Shown in pieces: positions 8,052 through 16,080 of a stretch of 34,497 bases of DNA. The translations under genes were made by a program, and so were the position numbers. The notes beneath the pieces are model-generated. The model ran no database searches. It saw only the letters and a program-made list of their open reading frames with translations, and was not told the DNA's origin. Source of the DNA: an uncultured Coriobacteriaceae bacterium. GTDB taxonomy: Bacteria; Actinomycetota; Coriobacteriia; Coriobacteriales; Atopobiaceae. The stretch spans positions 1 to 34,497 of the forward strand of contig CACZFB010000016.1 of the NCBI GenBank assembly GCA_902780305.1. The letters run 5' to 3'. How positions within the stretch are numbered: the stretch's first letter is position 1; every line of letters starts with the position of its first letter.

Positions 8052-8062
8052 TGCGCTAGAAT
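8052..8062 (+). promoter_or_regulatory. Probable -10 region of the YdcF/SanA-like gene
   Basis: TGCGCTAGAAT, 33 nt upstream of the ATG at 8096. The -35 position would fall in the right arm of the 78-bp palindrome. The same 11-mer, inverted, serves the divergent operon. Confidence 0.45.
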
Positions 8063-8095
8063 GACCTTGGCCAAACCAGACAGAAAGCAAAAGGC

Positions 8096-8950
8096 ATGAG
8101 TCACAACAGAGGCACGCTCGAGAGTACCGAGAGGCGCTTGGCGCCCATAACGCTGGCGTGCGTCATCGCATGCGCGGCACTTGGCGCGACGCTGCTCGCC
8201 CTGAGCGCAAACGCCGTCTCTGCGCTCTGGGTAACGTGCCTCGCGCTGTGGCTCGCGCTCACCGGATCCAACGTGTGGTATCTGCTCGGGCACAATCGCC
8301 CCAGCGTGGGCATGGCGCCCGTCGCCGCCGTGTCCCTGGGTCCCGCAGCCCTGGCGCATGCGGTCTCGAACCCTGGCGGCGCCATCGCCGTCCTCGACGC
8401 GATTCTGATGGGCGGTGCCGCCCTCATCGCCGTCACGTTCTGCGCCATGTTCGCGCGCATGCGCGCCACGTACTCCCCTGCCGCCCCCGTTGCAGACGAC
8501 GCCGTGGTCATCGTACTGGGAGGCGCCGTAAGGGACGGTCGTCCCCGCCCCACGCTTGCCCGACGGCTGAACAAGGCCGCCGCCATCGCCCAGCAGCATC
8601 CGAACGCCACGCTCGTACTCACCGGGGGGCCAACCAGGGACGGCCGCACCACCGAGGCGGACATCATGGCTCGCTACCTCACGCAGCAGGGCATACGACC
8701 CGAGCAAATGGTCCTGGAACCGACCGCCATCAACACCAAACAGAACCTCTTGAACTCTTTGGAGCTCATCCGGGAGCAGGGTCTTAGCGGACAGCTCTGC
8801 GTGCTGTCCAGCGACTATCACCTGTACCGCGCCGTGCGGCTGGGAGCGCGGCTGGGCGTGCGGCTCGTGCCCATCGCGTCTGCCACCTCGGCACAGAGCA
8901 GGCTCCAGCAGTGGTCTCGAGAGGTGCTCACCATCCTGGCAGGAAGGTGA
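8096..8950 (+). CDS. YdcF/SanA/ElyC family (DUF218) membrane protein
   Basis: The protein has 284 residues. About four hydrophobic segments fill residues 15-125 (for example ITLACVIACAALGATLLALS and VLDAILMGGAALIAVTF). A soluble DUF218 domain follows from about 138: VVIVLGGAVRDGRP, then TLVLTGGPTRDGRTTEADIM and a C-terminal SSDYHLYRAVRLGARLGV, the usual signature blocks. Members act in envelope maintenance and vancomycin sensitivity (SanA, ElyC), though the biochemistry is poorly known. The ribosome binding site is weak: AAAAGG lies only one base from the ATG. The gene is convergent with the M15 gene, 35 bases away, and no clear terminator is seen between them. Confidence 0.88.
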   Translation: MSHNRGTLESTERRLAPITLACVIACAALGATLLALSANAVSALWVTCLALWLALTGSNVWYLLGHNRPSVGMAPVAAVSLGPAALAHAVSNPGGAIAVLDAILMGGAALIAVTFCAMFARMRATYSPAAPVADDAVVIVLGGAVRDGRPRPTLARRLNKAAAIAQQHPNATLVLTGGPTRDGRTTEADIMARYLTQQGIRPEQMVLEPTAINTKQNLLNSLELIREQGLSGQLCVLSSDYHLYRAVRLGARLGVRLVPIASATSAQSRLQQWSREVLTILAGR

Positions 8951-8985
8951 GCACAGGCCGCAGGCCTCCGTATTCGGCCACGCCG

Positions 8986-9846
8986 CTATCCCTGTGGCTT
9001 CTCAAAATGCTGGTAGTCCAGCACGCGTTGCCAGTCACCGCCCCACGCCCAGCCATGCTCAACAAAGAGCTGGTGGCACAGGTCGCCGGGATGGATCATG
9101 TACGGCTCGTCGAGGCTCCTGTCCAAGTAGCGGGTGGCCTCGGGTGGAAACAGGTGTCCCGTCGCGGGGATATAGTAGGGATTCTCGTACGTGTTGATGT
9201 CTATGGCCAGGCCAAGGGCATGGTTCGAGAGGGTCGTGCCGCCAGAGATGGGGCGATAGTTGAACGCGGAGGTGTTGTCGTCGGCACAACTCGCCTCGTC
9301 GCTCGCGTCGTAGTCGTCCACCAAGTGCATGCGGTGGATGGGATACGACGCCAGATAGAGCTGCCAAAAGATATCCAGGACCTCATTGGCCACCGAGGCG
9401 TTTACCACCAGTTCCCCCACACGCGCATTGCCTTGGGCGTCGCGGTGCAGCACGCGCAGGTAGCGCAGCTCATCGCGCGCCACGGTACAGTCGTCGCCAA
9501 AGGACTTGCCCTCCATGCGCGCAAAGACCTCGTTGGGAATCTCCTCTGTCCAGAAGAACGCCTGAGCACCGCCCGCACGCGCTATCTGGTCATCCCGCAC
9601 GATGGTCTCGGCGGGAATGCCGCGCACGTCCATCGGCTTCTGCGCGGGCGCTGCCACGGGCTCTTGCGCGGACTGCTCTGTGGACTCTTCTGTAGGCTCT
9701 GGCACGGGCTCTTGCGCAGGCTGCTCTGCCCGAGACGCACCCTCGGCAAGCTGGCTGGGCTCCTGGGGTGCGACGGTCTGGGCCGCGCAACCCAAAAGGG
9801 CCACGGTCACGCACGTCGCGCACGTAATTGCCACACCACCACGCAC
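8986..9846 (-). CDS. M15-family D-alanyl-D-alanine carboxypeptidase, predicted lipoprotein
   Basis: The protein has 286 residues from a GTG at 9846. The N-terminus ends in LLGC, a lipobox with Cys20 as the probable lipidated residue. A Glu/Pro/Gln-rich linker to about residue 75 leads to the peptidase domain. The Zn-binding pattern of VanY-like M15 enzymes is present: SNHALGLAIDIN gives His209 and Asp216, and LDYQHFEK gives His280. The enzyme is expected to trim the terminal D-Ala of peptidoglycan stem peptides outside the membrane. The start lies 2 nt after the TAG of the upstream zinc-ribbon gene (TAGCCGTG), so the two are almost certainly translationally coupled. Confidence 0.9.
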   Translation of the reverse strand: MRGGVAITCATCVTVALLGCAAQTVAPQEPSQLAEGASRAEQPAQEPVPEPTEESTEQSAQEPVAAPAQKPMDVRGIPAETIVRDDQIARAGGAQAFFWTEEIPNEVFARMEGKSFGDDCTVARDELRYLRVLHRDAQGNARVGELVVNASVANEVLDIFWQLYLASYPIHRMHLVDDYDASDEASCADDNTSAFNYRPISGGTTLSNHALGLAIDINTYENPYYIPATGHLFPPEATRYLDRSLDEPYMIHPGDLCHQLFVEHGWAWGGDWQRVLDYQHFEKPQG

Positions 9847-9848
9847 GG

Positions 9849-10673
9849 CTAGAATGCCTCAAGCTCGGCTATGGCCACGTCATCGTACTGGTTGGACCCG
9901 TACACCGAGTCGATGGTCACCTTTATGTAGTCCGTCTTGTGCGCCTTGTCGAACTCGAACTCCTGCCACTCCCCCATCTTGTCCTCAAGCGTCACCTGCT
10001 GCGTGTAACCGTCAGAAAGCTCGATGGTCACGTCCTTGGGACGGTAGTTCTTGTAGTACACGTCCTCGCGCTTTGGATAACCCCCAACGATCCGCAGGCC
10101 CTTTACGGTCTGCTCGGACTTGGCCTCAAGGCTTATCCACTCGCCGACGCCACTTCCACCGTCATTCCAAGCCGTGCGAATGTTCCCGTCGACGGCGTTC
10201 TTGGGACCGTAATAGGAGGTGTACCGGTCCGGCGGCAGTACGGAGCTCGCCTCAGGCTCGTCGTCGAACACCGGGGGCTTGGTCTGCTCCGGCTCGGCCT
10301 CCTTGTCCGCATCCGCAGACTTGCCGGCCACCGTCTCATCCTTGGCGCTGGCGCCCTTGTCCGTGGCGTCCTGCGTCTGGTCTGCGGCGGCATCCTTGCC
10401 TTGGGAGTCCGGCGCGGCGGCCGCTTGGGAATCCTGCGTGCCTGAGTTGTTGCTTGGCGCGGGGTTAATCACGAAGATCACCACCGCACATATGGCAATT
10501 ACGAACAGGCCGATGGCAGCGCCTATGGCAACGTAGTGTCCCAGCGTCAGGCCACGCCTTGGGGTGGGCTTGGGGTTTGCAGTCTCTTCCAGAGTGGCCC
10601 CGCACGACGTGCAAAACCGCACGCCCTCCCGCAGACGAGCCCCACACTTTGGACAATAGTTCGATGAGGACAT
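9849..10673 (-). CDS. Zinc-ribbon / single-TM / NADase-type glycan-binding (discoidin-like) membrane protein
   Basis: The protein has 274 residues. I choose the start at 10673 because GAGGAG lies 6 nt upstream and the product then begins MSSSNYCPKCG; an ATG 11 codons earlier has no such site. CPKC...CTSC (about residues 7-28) is a double-CxxC zinc ribbon. A membrane segment follows at about 48-70 (HYVAIGAAIGLFVIAICAVV), then a low-complexity Asp/Ala/Gln linker, then a beta-sandwich from about 155 (NAVDGNIRTAWNDGGSGVGEWISL), typical of discoidin or NADase-type glycan-binding domains. The ribbon would be cytoplasmic and the sandwich outside. Coupling to the M15 lipoprotein suggests joint work on the cell wall. 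Confidence 0.8.
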   Translation of the reverse strand: MSSSNYCPKCGARLREGVRFCTSCGATLEETANPKPTPRRGLTLGHYVAIGAAIGLFVIAICAVVIFVINPAPSNNSGTQDSQAAAAPDSQGKDAAADQTQDATDKGASAKDETVAGKSADADKEAEPEQTKPPVFDDEPEASSVLPPDRYTSYYGPKNAVDGNIRTAWNDGGSGVGEWISLEAKSEQTVKGLRIVGGYPKREDVYYKNYRPKDVTIELSDGYTQQVTLEDKMGEWQEFEFDKAHKTDYIKVTIDSVYGSNQYDDVAIAELEAF

Positions 10674-10716
10674 ACACCGCTCCTCGAGCATCGAGATTCC
10701 AAGCACTTCAAGCAGA

Positions 10717-10725
10717 ACTATACCA
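10717..10725 (-). promoter_or_regulatory. Extended -10 promoter of the zinc-ribbon/M15 operon
   Basis: The minus strand reads TGGTATAGT, 44 nt upstream of the chosen start. The next family A palindrome begins 8 nt upstream of the hexamer, over the expected -35 position. Confidence 0.5.
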
Positions 10726-10730
10726 GCTCA

Positions 10731-10759
10731 CGCGAAAAGGGGTTTGGTCCCTTTTCTCA
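10731..10759. repeat. Family A palindrome (copy 4, diverged)
   Basis: Arms CGCGAAAAGGGG and TCCCTTTTCTCA with loop TTTGG. It matches the family with a few substitutions, including one C-to-T that leaves a G-U pair in one orientation. Confidence 0.8.
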
Positions 10760-10782
10760 TTCCAACGCTGAGGGACGGTAGT

Positions 10783-10824
10783 AAAAAGAGAAGGATACGA
10801 GCGAAGACGACCCGTATCCTTCTC
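10783..10824 (-). terminator. Rho-independent terminator of the acyl-CoA synthetase gene
   Basis: On the minus strand a perfect 12-bp stem GAGAAGGATACG/CGTATCCTTCTC with a 13-nt loop is followed directly by TTTTT. It lies about 60 nt after the stop of the gene ending at 10887. An outer GTAGT/ACTAC pair can extend the stem. Confidence 0.75.
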
Positions 10825-10886
10825 AAATCACTACCAACGTCGCATGGCCCCGTGCCCCGCGTCTTACTTTTCGGCCGTGGCTGTCC

Positions 10887-12521
10887 CTAGCGGTTACTCT
10901 CGCGTCCCACGAGGCCGGTGGCGCCGTAGCGCTCGCGCAGCAGGGGCTTCTCGATCTTGCCCGTGGCGTTGCGCGGCACGTCGGCAAAGATCACCTTGCG
11001 CGGACGCTTGTAGCGCGGCAGCGCAGCGCAGTACTGCATGATGTCGCCCTCGGTCGCCGAGCGTCCGGGCTTGAGCTGGATGATGGCGGCGGCAATCTCG
11101 CCCAAGCGCTCGTCGGGCAGGCCGATTACCGCCACGTCCTGCACGGCAAAGTAACCCTGCAGGAAGTCCTCGATCTGCACGGGGTACAGGTTCTCGCCGC
11201 CGGTGATGATAACGTCCTTCTTGCGGTCCACGAGCCAGATGAAACCCTCATCGTCCTGCTGGGCCATGTCGCCGGTGTGGAGCCAGCCGTCGATCAGCGT
11301 CTCGGCCGTCGCCTCGGGGTCGTTGTAGTAGCAGGTCATCAGGCCCGGGCCCTTAACGCACAGCTCGCCCACCTCGCCCTGCTCAACGACCTCGCCGGCC
11401 TCGTCCACGATCTTGCACTCCCAGCGGTAGCCGGGAACGCCAATGGCACCCACGTGGTCGACGTTCTCGATGCCCAGGTGCACGCATCCGGGACCGGTCG
11501 ACTCCGAGAGACCATAGTTGGTGTCGTAGTCGTGATGCGGGAAGACCTCCTTCCAGCGCTGAATGAGGCTCTTGGGAACCGGCTGCGCGCCAACGTGCAT
11601 CAGGCGCCACTGATCCAGCTCGAAGTCCTCAAGACGCAGGTCACCACGCTCCAGTGCGGTAAGGATGTCCTGCACCCACGGCACCAGCAGCCACACGATG
11701 GTACAGTGCTCGCGGCTCACGGCGTCAAAGATGAACCGCGGACTCACGCCACGCAGGAGCACCGCCTTTGAACCGCAGGTAAGGCTGCCCATCCAGTGGA
11801 ACTTCGCGCCGGTGTGGTAGAGGGGCGGAATGCACAGGAACACGTCGTCGTGCGTGGTGCCATGGTGCACGGCCTCCATCTCGGCAGCCTGGGTAAGGCT
11901 CTCGTGGTTGTGCAGGATGGCCTTGGGAAAGCCCGTCGTGCCCGAGCTGAAGTAGATGGCCGCATCGTCCTCGGCAAAGAGCGGGATCTGCGGGTCATGG
12001 CTGGAGCACAGGGCCTCCAGCTCCCGGTAGCTCTCGGCCCACGTGGGGCAGTCGTCGCCCACGTAGAACAGCAGGCGGCCGGTCTGCACGATGGGCACGA
12101 TCTCCTCCACGCGGCCAATGAACTCGGGCCCAAACAGGAGCACGTCCACGTCGGCCTTGTCCATGCAGTAGGCGATCTCGTCGGAGGAGTACCTAAAGTT
12201 GAGCGGCACCGCCGTGGCGCCCGTCTTGAGGATGCCAAAGTAGATGGGCAGCCACTCGATGCAGTTGTACAGCAGGATGGCCACCTTGTCACCCTTGTGC
12301 ACCCCACGCGAAAGCAGGAGGTTGGCCAGGCGGTTGGCGCGCTCGTCGAACACCGACCAGGTTATCTCGCGACGGTAGGGCTCGTCGTCGGTCGTCTCCA
12401 CCAGGTCGTACTCGCGCCATGTGATGTGGCGATCGTCCTGACGCTCGGGGTTAATCTCAACGAGCGCGACCTCGTTGGGATACTTGGCTGCGTTGAGCCG
12501 CAGCATATCGGGAACTATCAC
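10887..12521 (-). CDS. AMP-dependent acyl-CoA synthetase (ANL superfamily)
   Basis: The protein has 544 residues from GTG at 12521, chosen because GAGGAGG lies 5 nt upstream; a further-upstream ATG has no such site and adds 18 non-conserved residues. Motifs in order: P-loop YFSSGTTGFPK (190-200), YGLSEST, the hinge-region DGWLHTGD and DRKKDVIITGGENLYPVQIE, and C-terminal RNATGKIEK with the adenylation Lys near 522. The family activates a carboxylic acid with ATP to the acyl-adenylate and then to the CoA thioester. Overall similarity is to medium/long-chain fatty-acid or cyclohexanecarboxylate-type CoA ligases; the substrate is not determined. The gene is monocistronic, with its own -10 and terminator. 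An extra acidic insertion lies at residues 36-50 (WREYDLVETTDDEPYRRE). Confidence 0.9.
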   Translation of the reverse strand: MIVPDMLRLNAAKYPNEVALVEINPERQDDRHITWREYDLVETTDDEPYRREITWSVFDERANRLANLLLSRGVHKGDKVAILLYNCIEWLPIYFGILKTGATAVPLNFRYSSDEIAYCMDKADVDVLLFGPEFIGRVEEIVPIVQTGRLLFYVGDDCPTWAESYRELEALCSSHDPQIPLFAEDDAAIYFSSGTTGFPKAILHNHESLTQAAEMEAVHHGTTHDDVFLCIPPLYHTGAKFHWMGSLTCGSKAVLLRGVSPRFIFDAVSREHCTIVWLLVPWVQDILTALERGDLRLEDFELDQWRLMHVGAQPVPKSLIQRWKEVFPHHDYDTNYGLSESTGPGCVHLGIENVDHVGAIGVPGYRWECKIVDEAGEVVEQGEVGELCVKGPGLMTCYYNDPEATAETLIDGWLHTGDMAQQDDEGFIWLVDRKKDVIITGGENLYPVQIEDFLQGYFAVQDVAVIGLPDERLGEIAAAIIQLKPGRSATEGDIMQYCAALPRYKRPRKVIFADVPRNATGKIEKPLLRERYGATGLVGRESNR

Positions 12522-12551
12522 GTTGCCTCCTCTAAACGGACATGCTGCAGT

Positions 12552-12562
12552 AGTATAGCGCA
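12552..12562 (-). promoter_or_regulatory. Probable -10 region of the acyl-CoA synthetase gene
   Basis: The minus strand reads TGCGCTATACT, 30 nt upstream of the GTG start. It has the same TGCGC prefix as the promoters at 7921 and 8052. No convincing -35 is seen. Confidence 0.45.
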
Positions 12563-12654
12563 CCTGCAGGCGCACGGACGGAACTCCTTGGCAAGCTTGC
12601 GATGGATCGTCTGCCCGGGGCGTTTCTCTCTGAGCCCCCCAGGATTCGCCGGAA

Positions 12655-13626
12655 CTAGAACTTTTGCACCTCGTGGTCCTGCGCGATTTCCGAGCGCAGA
12701 TGCGCGATCTCTGCCGGAATGTCCTCCAGCTTGTATGGTGTCATCTGATACACCCAGTTGAGCCAGTTACGGTACAGCAGGTTTGCGTGGGCACGCCACG
12801 TAAAGATGGGCGCCTGCTCCGGGTTGTCGTCCGGGAAGTAGTTGTGGGGAACCTTTATGGGCATGCCGCGATGGAAGTCGCGCCAGAACTCGTTGGCCAG
12901 CGTGTCGCGGCCGTACTCGAAGTGCCCCGTAACGTACACCTCGTGGAAGTCTCGCGTGGCGATGAGCGCCGGGCCGGTGGCAAATCCCTCGCTGAGCACC
13001 TGCAGCTCGGGATGGAGCGCCAGGTCGGCCGTCTCGATGGCGGCGTGACGAGAGTGCGGCATGTTGTGCACCTCGTCGAACCCGTTGGTGAGGAAGCAGT
13101 ACTCGTCGCACAGCCGCTGCGGGAACACGCCAAAGAGCTTGGAGGGCAGGTCGCGCTTGCGGATGCCGTACAGGTGGAAGAGCGCACCAAGCGCACCCCA
13201 GCACAGGCTCATGGTGGAGAACACGTGGTCCTGGCTCCAGTCTATTATTTGGCAGAACTCGTCCCAGTAGTCCACCGACTCAAAGGGCAGATGCTCCACC
13301 GGAGCCCCGGTAATAATGAGTCCGTCATAGTTCTGGGCCGAGAGGTTCTGGAACGTGTCGTAGAACTTGATTAGGTGGTCCGCACTCACGTTTTTGGACT
13401 CGTGGCTGGACACGCGCATAAAGTCACAGTCCACCTGCAGCGGCGACTTGGAAATGAGGCGAAGCAGCTGCGTCTCGGTCTCTACCTTGGTGGGCATGAG
13501 GTTGAGGATGACCACCTTTATCGGCCTGATCTGCTGGTTGCGCGCCACCTCGTCTTCAAGCGCAAAAATGCGCTCGGCGTGCAGGATCTTCTTGGCGGGC
13601 AACCCGTCGGCTACGTTAATGGGCAT
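12655..13626 (-). CDS. metA: Homoserine O-acetyltransferase, MetA family
   Basis: The protein has 323 residues. The start at 13626 gives the family-typical MPINVADGLPAKKIL and has AGGAG 4 nt upstream; the longer frame to 13866 would add 80 unrelated residues. The nucleophile Cys142 sits in MSLCWGALGALFHLYG, and the His/Glu pair lies in VTGHFEYGRD. Position 111 is Glu (TGAPVEHLPF). In characterised MetA enzymes Glu111 favours acetyl-CoA, whereas E. coli-type succinyltransferases carry Gly there, so the product is probably O-acetylhomoserine despite the usual succinyltransferase label. This is the first committed step of methionine synthesis from homoserine. It is close to thrC-thrB, which use the same homoserine pool. 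No SAM riboswitch was recognised upstream. Confidence 0.95.
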   Translation of the reverse strand: MPINVADGLPAKKILHAERIFALEDEVARNQQIRPIKVVILNLMPTKVETETQLLRLISKSPLQVDCDFMRVSSHESKNVSADHLIKFYDTFQNLSAQNYDGLIITGAPVEHLPFESVDYWDEFCQIIDWSQDHVFSTMSLCWGALGALFHLYGIRKRDLPSKLFGVFPQRLCDEYCFLTNGFDEVHNMPHSRHAAIETADLALHPELQVLSEGFATGPALIATRDFHEVYVTGHFEYGRDTLANEFWRDFHRGMPIKVPHNYFPDDNPEQAPIFTWRAHANLLYRNWLNWVYQMTPYKLEDIPAEIAHLRSEIAQDHEVQKF

Positions 13627-13942
13627 GAGACTCCTATCCATTGGTACATGCGTAGCAATGATACGCCAACACGGGGAGCAGATGCGGCGCGGGCGGTTAC
13701 TTTTCTTGGTGCCTGCGTTGTCCGCCGCATTCTCTTGCTGGCAGCCCAAACGGACTTCAACCCTCTTTGGCTGGCAGCACGGACGCAAACGTGCTACAAT
13801 GCCCGCACCAAATAGCCGCTTGCAAAAAACATCTGTGAGCAGACCAATTAACCTAAGCAATTTCACGCTTGTACGTGCGAGGTTGTGATAAGGTACTCTA
13901 CATGTGATTGGCTCTCACAAATGAATGATTCGGAGATACAAC
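13627..13942. other. Divergent intergenic region between metA and the BspA-like surface gene
   Basis: About 316 bases. It holds one good plus-strand promoter (13771-13800) and, on the minus strand, a hairpin-forming GCGTAtcattgcTACGC near 13650 that contains a possible metA -10 (TATCAT). The octamer CTGGCAGC occurs twice, near 13739 and 13771. I recognise no riboswitch or T-box. Confidence 0.5.
13771..13800 (+). promoter_or_regulatory. Promoter of the BspA-like surface protein gene
   Basis: -35 CTGGCA (13771-13776), 18-nt spacer, extended -10 TGCTACAAT (hexamer 13795-13800). The predicted leader is about 135 nt. The same TGCTACAATGCC string occurs upstream of rho on the other strand. Confidence 0.55.
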
Positions 13943-15652
13943 ATGACGACGAGACGCACCACATTTACCCGAACTCCATTCGTAATCACCGCCTTCCTTG
14001 CCGCGAACCTCGCGGTGACCGGCGCGCCCCTGGTTGCCATGGCCGAAGAGGGCGTGCCTCAGGAGAATCCCCCCGCCGCCGAGCAGCAGCCGGAGCAGCA
14101 GGCTCCCGAGCAACTCCAGACTCAGCAGGCCCCCGAGCCGAACCTGGAGACGCAGGCCGACCCGCACTACACCCTCGCAGACGGCGTGCTCACGATTACG
14201 GGCAACCTCGACGACAACGACTTCGTTGGCGACTATCCAAAGTGGCACGATGACGCCGACAAGATTACAGAGGTAAAGATTGAGAAGAAGGTTACGGCCA
14301 AAACCTTTAGGTATCTTTTTGCCGACTGCAAGGAACTCACGTCACTTGATCTGACGAACCTCAAGCTTGGCACTGATGAACATGCCAGCACGGAGAATAT
14401 GTTCGACGGTTGCGAAAAGCTCGAGGAGCTCAAGCTTCCCAAGGACTTCAGGTTCAAGAAGAATCAGGATCCCAATATTCCCGCACCCAAAGACGGACTG
14501 AAGTGGTCGAACAACACTGAGGCCAAGAGCAGGAGCGAACTGTTTACGCTCTACATCGCCGAGGACGATACGAAGGCCCCTACCGCCGACTACACCTGGA
14601 AGTGGCAGAAGGAAGTCGAGGTCACGGTTGCCACCGCAGCGCCTGACGACGTAGTGTACAACGGCGAAGAGCACAAGCCCACGCCTGCCGTAACGGTTAC
14701 CGCTGGCGAGGAGGAGCTTCCCGCATCCGACTACACCGTAAAGGGATACACCTACACCGACAACGTACACGCTGGCAAGGCAACCGTAAAGCCCGACGTT
14801 GTTGACGCCCACGATGGCAAGGGCTACCTCATTTGGAATCCCACAACCACACCTGCCGCAGAGTTCACCATCGCTCAGCGTCCCGTACACGTAACCGCAA
14901 AGGACGTCACCATGGTGTACGACGGCTATAAGGTGGATGGTGCCTTGACGCCGCTTAAGGTTTCCATGACCTACGCCACCGGAGACATTATTGAGGCCGA
15001 TAAAGACAAGGTCTCTCTCAAAGCTGGTTACAATTGCGAGTGGAAGCGCGAGGTTGGCGAGTACGACATCAAGGTTGGCGACGTTAAGTTTGAGGACAAG
15101 GACTCAAGCAGCAGCTCGAGCTCCAGCTCTAGCTCTAACAGCGTTTCAACTTCCGCAGACGAAACGAGCGTAGCCGCCAACTACGTAGCCGGCGAGAAGA
15201 CCGACGGCAAGCTCAAAGTCACCGCTGCCGACATCTCCAATGCCACCGTCTCTGCAGTCTCCGATCGCACCTACACCGGTTCTGCCATCACGCCCACACC
15301 CACGGTCGTGATGACCTACTCGTACACCGAGGGCGGCACCACCAAGTCTGGGTCCACCCAGCTCACCAAGGACACCGACTATACGCTCTCCTACGCCAAC
15401 AACACCCAGGTGGGTCAGGCTACCATCACCATCAAGGGCAAGGGCAACTTCACCGGCACCAAGACGGTCAACTTCAACATTAAGTCCGCCAGCAGCACCT
15501 CGGGCTCTTCCACGACCAGTTCGACCACGTCGAGCACTTCGGCTACGCCGTCCACGGCTGACCCCACGTCCGTCTCGGGCATCGGCTCGCTGCTCGCCTC
15601 GGGCATCGCAGCCCTCGGCGCTGCTCGCTTCACCCGCAAGCGCAAGAACTAA
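13943..15652 (+). CDS. BspA-like leucine-rich surface protein with Ig-like repeats and LPxTG-like anchor
   Basis: The protein has 569 residues. The start at 13943 has GGAG 8 nt upstream and opens a clean signal peptide (MTTRRTTFTRTPFVITAFLA..., cleavage near AMA/EE); an ATG six codons earlier has no site. A Pro/Gln/Glu-rich segment is followed by a short BspA-type leucine-rich region (YLFADCKELTSLDLTNLKL, MFDGCEKLEELKLP), two or three Ig/MBG-like modules (VVYNGEEHKPTPAVTV; TYTGSAITPTPTVVMTY ... GKGNFTGTKTVNFNI), a poly-Ser linker between them, and a Ser/Thr stalk. The C-terminus has ATPSTADPTS, a hydrophobic stretch and TRKRKN. This is the layout of a sortase signal, but TPSTA replaces LPxTG. 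A wall-anchored adhesin is inferred. Confidence 0.82.
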   Translation: MTTRRTTFTRTPFVITAFLAANLAVTGAPLVAMAEEGVPQENPPAAEQQPEQQAPEQLQTQQAPEPNLETQADPHYTLADGVLTITGNLDDNDFVGDYPKWHDDADKITEVKIEKKVTAKTFRYLFADCKELTSLDLTNLKLGTDEHASTENMFDGCEKLEELKLPKDFRFKKNQDPNIPAPKDGLKWSNNTEAKSRSELFTLYIAEDDTKAPTADYTWKWQKEVEVTVATAAPDDVVYNGEEHKPTPAVTVTAGEEELPASDYTVKGYTYTDNVHAGKATVKPDVVDAHDGKGYLIWNPTTTPAAEFTIAQRPVHVTAKDVTMVYDGYKVDGALTPLKVSMTYATGDIIEADKDKVSLKAGYNCEWKREVGEYDIKVGDVKFEDKDSSSSSSSSSSSNSVSTSADETSVAANYVAGEKTDGKLKVTAADISNATVSAVSDRTYTGSAITPTPTVVMTYSYTEGGTTKSGSTQLTKDTDYTLSYANNTQVGQATITIKGKGNFTGTKTVNFNIKSASSTSGSSTTSSTTSSTSATPSTADPTSVSGIGSLLASGIAALGAARFTRKRKN

Positions 15653-15680
15653 GCTTCTCCCCCAGCACGTTCGCATTCGT

Positions 15681-15710
15681 ACGCCCCCTCCTCGCGAGGG
15701 GGCGTTTTTT
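15681..15710 (+). terminator. Rho-independent terminator of the surface protein gene
   Basis: A 10-bp stem ACGCCCCCTC/GAGGGGGCGT with loop CTCGC, followed by six T residues, 28 nt after the stop at 15652. Confidence 0.92.
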
Positions 15711-15800
15711 CTCTGCCAACGGCAAACCTCAACCCAAATCCACCACGCACACGAGGCCAAAACGGATACGGCCCAACAGGAGCTGCGGGCCCCTCGTTTG

Positions 15801-16055
15801 GCGTGCGAATCTGTTGAGATTGCATACGGTGATATGAATGCAGAGTTCATCTGCTGGGATTGCGCTCAATGGCAGGAAATCTGCTGGGATTCGCAATCGT
15901 GGTACCATGACTTGAAATTCCAGCAGATTTTGCGCCACGAGGTTCATTCCCAGCAGATTTCGTGCCACGCCTTCAATTCTCAGCAGACGCCTTGCCACAG
16001 CTTTGCTTCTCGGCAGATTCTCGTGGCACAGCTACGTTTGCCAGCAGAGAACTGG
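15801..16055. repeat. 30-bp-period repeat array with an orientation switch
   Basis: The core CAGCAGATTT (or variants CAGCAGACG, CGGCAGATT, CAGCAGAGA) occurs at 15921, 15951, 15981, 16011 and 16042, spaced 30-31 bp. Most of each unit is conserved (about TTCATTCCCAGCAGATTTCG then TGCCACGC). Upstream the same core appears inverted (CTGCTGGGAT at 15851 and 15881, CTGTTGAGAT at 15811). The array therefore converges on a centre near 15905. Units have no unique spacers, so this is not a CRISPR. Confidence 0.8.
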
Positions 16056-16080
16056 CCGGTGGATGCCGCGGTTGTACTCG

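Noticed and set aside
13627..13800. SAM riboswitch or T-box upstream of metA
   Set aside because: No conserved core or terminator/antiterminator pair could be recognised.
13627..13866. Upstream extension of MetA by 80 residues
   Set aside because: The added part is unrelated to the family, and AGGAG plus the conserved MPIN start lies at 13626.
15801..16055. CRISPR array
   Set aside because: Units are contiguous with no unique spacers, show an orientation switch, and no cas genes are present.
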